A stretch of 64,000 bases of DNA, from assembly GCA_963667195.1 (NCBI GenBank), contig OY762962.1, forward strand, positions 2,976,001 through 3,040,000. The letters are read 5' to 3'. The notes under the pieces are model-generated. The model was not told the origin of the DNA and did no database searches. It worked only from the letters and a program-made list of their open reading frames with translations. This DNA comes from UBA7703 sp963667195. Lineage in GTDB: Bacteria; Bacillota; Clostridia; Christensenellales; CAG-138. A program made the position numbers and the translations under genes. Positions within the stretch are counted from its first letter, which is position 1. Each line of letters opens with the position of its first letter. Shown here one piece after another: positions 63,523 through 64,000 of this stretch.

Positions 63523-64000
63523 TGCTGCTCGGTCAAATAGATGCCGAAGGCGCATTCAATGCGTTTTTGCATCAATTTACAGCTGATTTCGTGCGGATGA
63601 TCGAGAGCTCCGCCGTACAGAACCGCGTTTGCCATGCATCCGCCGCTGCAATAGTATTTTGCCCAGCAGTTTCTGCATTGGTCTTTTGTGCAGACGTTGC
63701 AGCCCAAGAACGCTTCCTGTAAATCCCGTCGTAAAGCGGGCTTGTCCAGCGAACCGAGCTGGTATTCCTTCATTCCGACAAACTGGTGGCAGGGATAGAT
63801 GTCCCCATCCGGCGTGACCGCGACGTATTCCGTGCCCGCGCCGCAGCCGTTGATGCGCTTTCTCAGGCACGGGCCGCCGTCGGGATCAAACATAAAGTGG
63901 AAGAAGTTGAACCACGTTTCGCTACTTTTGCGCGACTCGACATAATAGTCCGCCAGCGCGTCGTATTCCACGTTGATCCGTGCGATATGTTCTGGAAGCA
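63519..64000 (-). CDS. Radical SAM maturase of the SCIFF peptide, C-terminal part (cut by window)
   Basis: 160 codons are visible and the frame stays open to the window edge, so the radical SAM core is outside. What remains is a SPASM-type C-terminus with many cysteines: GCGAGTEYVAVTPDGDIYPCHQFVG, GCNVCTKDQCRNCWAKYYCSGGC (quoted in parts) and the end CKLMQKRIECAFG. This is the pattern of the maturase that makes thioether crosslinks in SCIFF (six cysteines in forty-five), a peptide of nearly all Clostridia. The SCIFF gene should lie just outside the window. Confidence 0.85.
   Translation of the reverse strand, partial: LPEHIARINVEYDALADYYVESRKSSETWFNFFHFMFDPDGGPCLRKRINGCGAGTEYVAVTPDGDIYPCHQFVGMKEYQLGSLDKPALRRDLQEAFLGCNVCTKDQCRNCWAKYYCSGGCMANAVLYGGALDHPHEISCKLMQKRIECAFGIYLTEQQ

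Noticed and set aside
1..64000. CRISPR array, prophage or insertion sequence
   Set aside because: No regularly spaced repeats, transposase, integrase or phage structural genes were seen in any frame.

Overview
The window reads as a chromosomal segment from an anaerobic, moderately GC-rich member of the Clostridia (Bacillota). The signs are a radical-SAM SCIFF-peptide maturase next to recJ-apt-relA-dtd-hemZ-hisS-aspS, a YabM/YabN pair from the sporulation neighbourhood, PolC-type DNA polymerase III, RNase Y, IreB-RuvX-DUF1292, an Rrf2-NifS-NifU iron-sulfur module, and a T-box leader. Almost all genes lie on the minus strand. Taxonomy below class is inference.

Layout. 1-3.0 kb: MazG (YabN, cut by the window start) and a SpoVB/YabM flippase. 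3.2-8.8 kb: an SPFH protein with tandem zinc ribbons, an XRE regulator, tRNA-Trp with a duplicated 3' end, a multi-pass membrane protein and a membrane dipeptidase. 8.9-23.2 kb: rny, then the conserved block read on the minus strand as rpsB-tsf, pyrH, frr, a small gene, uppS-cdsA-dxr-rseP-ispG-polC. It covers translation, nucleotide supply, isoprenoid and undecaprenyl lipid carriers, phospholipid precursors, membrane proteolysis and replication. 23.4-28 kb: ireB-ruvX-DUF1292, yajC, nifU/nifS/rrf2 and ogt. 28-34.5 kb: less conserved genes for membrane and surface proteins (a one-TM coiled-coil protein, a GT-C-like protein, a GNAT, a DUF2461 protein, and a surface protein with a long cytoplasmic tail). 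34.5-45.4 kb: a YigZ-family gene, tyrS, two paralogous histidine kinase/response regulator pairs in tandem, an uracil-DNA glycosylase without the usual Fe-S cysteines, and a class A PBP.

45.7-50.6 kb is the accessory region. It begins at tRNA-Ala(GGC) and holds small orphan genes, several clearly AT-richer than their surroundings. They include an HExxH protein, a DUF2691-like protein, a HEAT-repeat-like protein, a secreted or lipoprotein-like protein, a zinc-ribbon-like CxxC protein with a truncated second copy, and a two-TM protein resembling TRADD-N-associated membrane proteins of predicted conflict systems. This is the best place in the window to look for something undescribed. I could not prove a complete new system there.

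50.6-64 kb returns to housekeeping genes: glyA; the operon hisS-aspS-rseC under a T-box; hemZ, an MBL hydrolase, dtd, relA; then apt, recJ and the 3' part of the SCIFF maturase gene, which runs off the window end. I saw no CRISPR array, rRNA, intact insertion sequence, integrase or origin.
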